From: Fictibacillus macauensis ZFHKF-1
Lineage (GTDB): Bacteria > Bacillota > Bacilli > Bacillales > Fictibacillaceae
Length of the DNA stretch: 64,000 bases
NCBI RefSeq assembly: GCF_000269865.1
Contig: NZ_AKKV01000021.1
Location: forward strand, 1 to 64,000
Direction of reading: 5' to 3'
The notes beneath the pieces were generated by a model. It made no database searches. It saw only the letters and a program-made list of their open reading frames with translations, and was not told the origin of the DNA. Position 1 is the stretch's first letter. Every line of letters begins with the position of its first letter. This document shows positions 62,857-64,000 of this stretch, piece by piece. Both the position numbers and the translations under genes were made by a program.

Positions 62857-64000
62857 ATGAAGCTTTTTTCACACAATGATTTGGACGGAAAATCATGCGG
62901 AATTGTTGCCATGTTAGCACTCGGTGAAGAACAAGTAGAAACATTTTACTGTTCACATGAAAATATTAATCGCCGAGTAGCGGACTTTATTAGCGATGAA
63001 ACCCATAAGAAGCGAACTGTATACATAACAGATATCGCCGTAAACGATGAGGTAGCAAGTGAGCTACAATCACAATTCGAGGAAGGTCGCGATGTTCAAC
63101 TAATTGATCATCACGTAACCGCCAAACATTTTAATGATTATCAATGGGGCTGGGTTACCTCTGAACAACCGGACGGAAAACTGACATCAGCAACCTCTAT
63201 GCTCTACCAGCATTTTGTAGAAAAAGGGTTATTAAAGGATGAAGGCGCTCTTAAAGAGTATGTAGAACTTGTTCGTCAATACGATACGTGGGAATGGTTC
63301 GCTAATGAAAATGAACAAGCGAAACGGTTAAATGATTTATTTTATTTACTGCCTCCTGGTGAATTTGAAAAGAACATGATGGAGCGTCTGAAAACAGAAG
63401 CTCATTTTTCGTTTACCGATACCGAAGAGACGATTTTAGCATTAGAAGAAGAAAGTAAGAAAGCGTATATTTCCAAAAAACAACGCCAAATGGTTGAAGT
63501 ATGGGATCACGAGTATGAAACAGGAAAAGAACGATACCGCATTGGGATTGTTCATGCAGAAAGTCATCATTCAGAGCTTGGTAACGAATTAAATCGTGAG
63601 AATCCTCATCTTGATTTGATTGTCATTTTAAATATCGGCGGCAAACGAGCCGGCTTTCGAACGATTTATGACGAAGTAGATGTGTCAAAATACGCTGCTC
63701 AATTTGGCGGTGGAGGTCATCCGAAAGCGTCTGGTTGTACAATGTCACCAGCAGCATTTCAGCGCTTCGTCGTTCCTGCGTTTGAAAATCAACCTCGAAA
63801 ACGTGATGCTCGCGACAATGAATACAATCTTAAGGAAAATGAAGCTGGCACTTATTATAGCAATCATGTACGTGAAAAAATCTTTATTTATAGAGCAGAT
63901 GATGCTTCTTGGTCTATTCATTATCAAGGAAAGACACTTCATGAAACGTTTGCTACTTATCACTTAGCTGAAAACTATTGTAAACGTCATTACAATTGTT
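62857..64000 (+). CDS. nrnB: Oligoribonuclease NrnB, C-terminus beyond window
   Basis: The first 381 residues of a DHH/DHHA1 phosphoesterase, close to the full length of B. subtilis NrnB (YngD). It opens with LFSHNDLDGKSCG (metal site), has ITDIAVNDEVA and QLIDHHVTAKHF (DHH motif) and the DHHA1 block AAQFGGGGHPKASGC near 285-300. It removes nucleotides from short RNA and pAp-type substrates. AAGGAGG precedes ATG 62857; the frame is open to the window end. Confidence 0.92.
   Translation, partial: MKLFSHNDLDGKSCGIVAMLALGEEQVETFYCSHENINRRVADFISDETHKKRTVYITDIAVNDEVASELQSQFEEGRDVQLIDHHVTAKHFNDYQWGWVTSEQPDGKLTSATSMLYQHFVEKGLLKDEGALKEYVELVRQYDTWEWFANENEQAKRLNDLFYLLPPGEFEKNMMERLKTEAHFSFTDTEETILALEEESKKAYISKKQRQMVEVWDHEYETGKERYRIGIVHAESHHSELGNELNRENPHLDLIVILNIGGKRAGFRTIYDEVDVSKYAAQFGGGGHPKASGCTMSPAAFQRFVVPAFENQPRKRDARDNEYNLKENEAGTYYSNHVREKIFIYRADDASWSIHYQGKTLHETFATYHLAENYCKRHYNC

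Noticed and set aside
1-64000. CRISPR arrays, IS elements, tRNA or rRNA genes, replication origin.
   Set aside because: Looked for regularly spaced repeats, transposase-like frames with terminal inverted repeats, cloverleaf sequences and DnaA-box clusters; none convincing.

Overview
The window comes from an endospore-forming Bacillaceae. Evidence: an alpha/beta-type small acid-soluble spore protein, two GerA-type germinant-receptor operons, two YjcZ-family sporulation miniproteins, an intracellular subtilisin (IspA), AGGAGG-type ribosome sites with frequent TTG and GTG starts, and many Bacillus-type small genes (YdjO, YtxH, DUF948, IDEAL, DUF2512). DNA is AT-rich throughout and gene order is normal chromosomal. 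I see no prophage, insertion sequence, CRISPR array, rRNA or tRNA. The genus cannot be fixed from the sequence alone.

Layout. 0-8.8 kb: edge of a 16-residue repeat protein, MFS exporter, DsbA-like protein, deoxynucleoside kinase, then a Fur-box-flanked siderophore uptake locus (yfiY divergent from yfiZ-yfhA-ATPase-FhuF-like reductase). 8.8-18.3 kb: nitronate monooxygenase, DedA, class Ia ribonucleotide reductase nrdAB under a cobalamin riboswitch and a pair of NrdR-like boxes, CBS protein, moaB, Zur-box zinc lipoprotein, CopC-like protein and a divergent pair of YjcZ miniproteins. 18.3-26.6 kb: class B PBP, patatin, HAD phosphatase, a second YidC preceded by a MifM-like leader ORF, SASP, thioesterase, 6-phosphogluconate dehydrogenase, ydjO and a ytxH-like gene. 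26.6-33.4 kb: a four-gene ThuA/Gfo-Idh-MocA/sugar isomerase operon behind a LacI-type operator, and thiD-thiM-thiE behind a TPP riboswitch. 35-39 kb and 48.4-52.1 kb: two germinant-receptor operons in opposite orientation; the first also holds a 59-residue D-like gene. 39-48 kb: YkvI-type transporter, orphan holin and FlgM-like genes, NCS2 permease, Ohr, and glnQHMP. 52-64 kb: NlpC/P60 hydrolase, Na+/alanine symporter, cspB, coaA, corA, a two-component system, a 43-residue secreted peptide, a holin-like type I toxin-like peptide, ispA and the start of nrnB.

Working together: metal supply (iron by Fur, zinc by Zur), cofactor control (B12 and TPP riboswitches), membrane-protein biogenesis quality control (MifM-like/YidC2), sporulation and germination, and general-stress genes with sigma-B-like promoters. 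The most noteworthy signal is the diverged MifM-like arrest-peptide candidate (23245-23610) whose reading frame runs through a hairpin that covers the yidC2 ribosome site. The next are the doubly regulated nrdAB and several tiny genes around 17.9, 36.2 and 61.2-61.5 kb that length cut-offs would miss.
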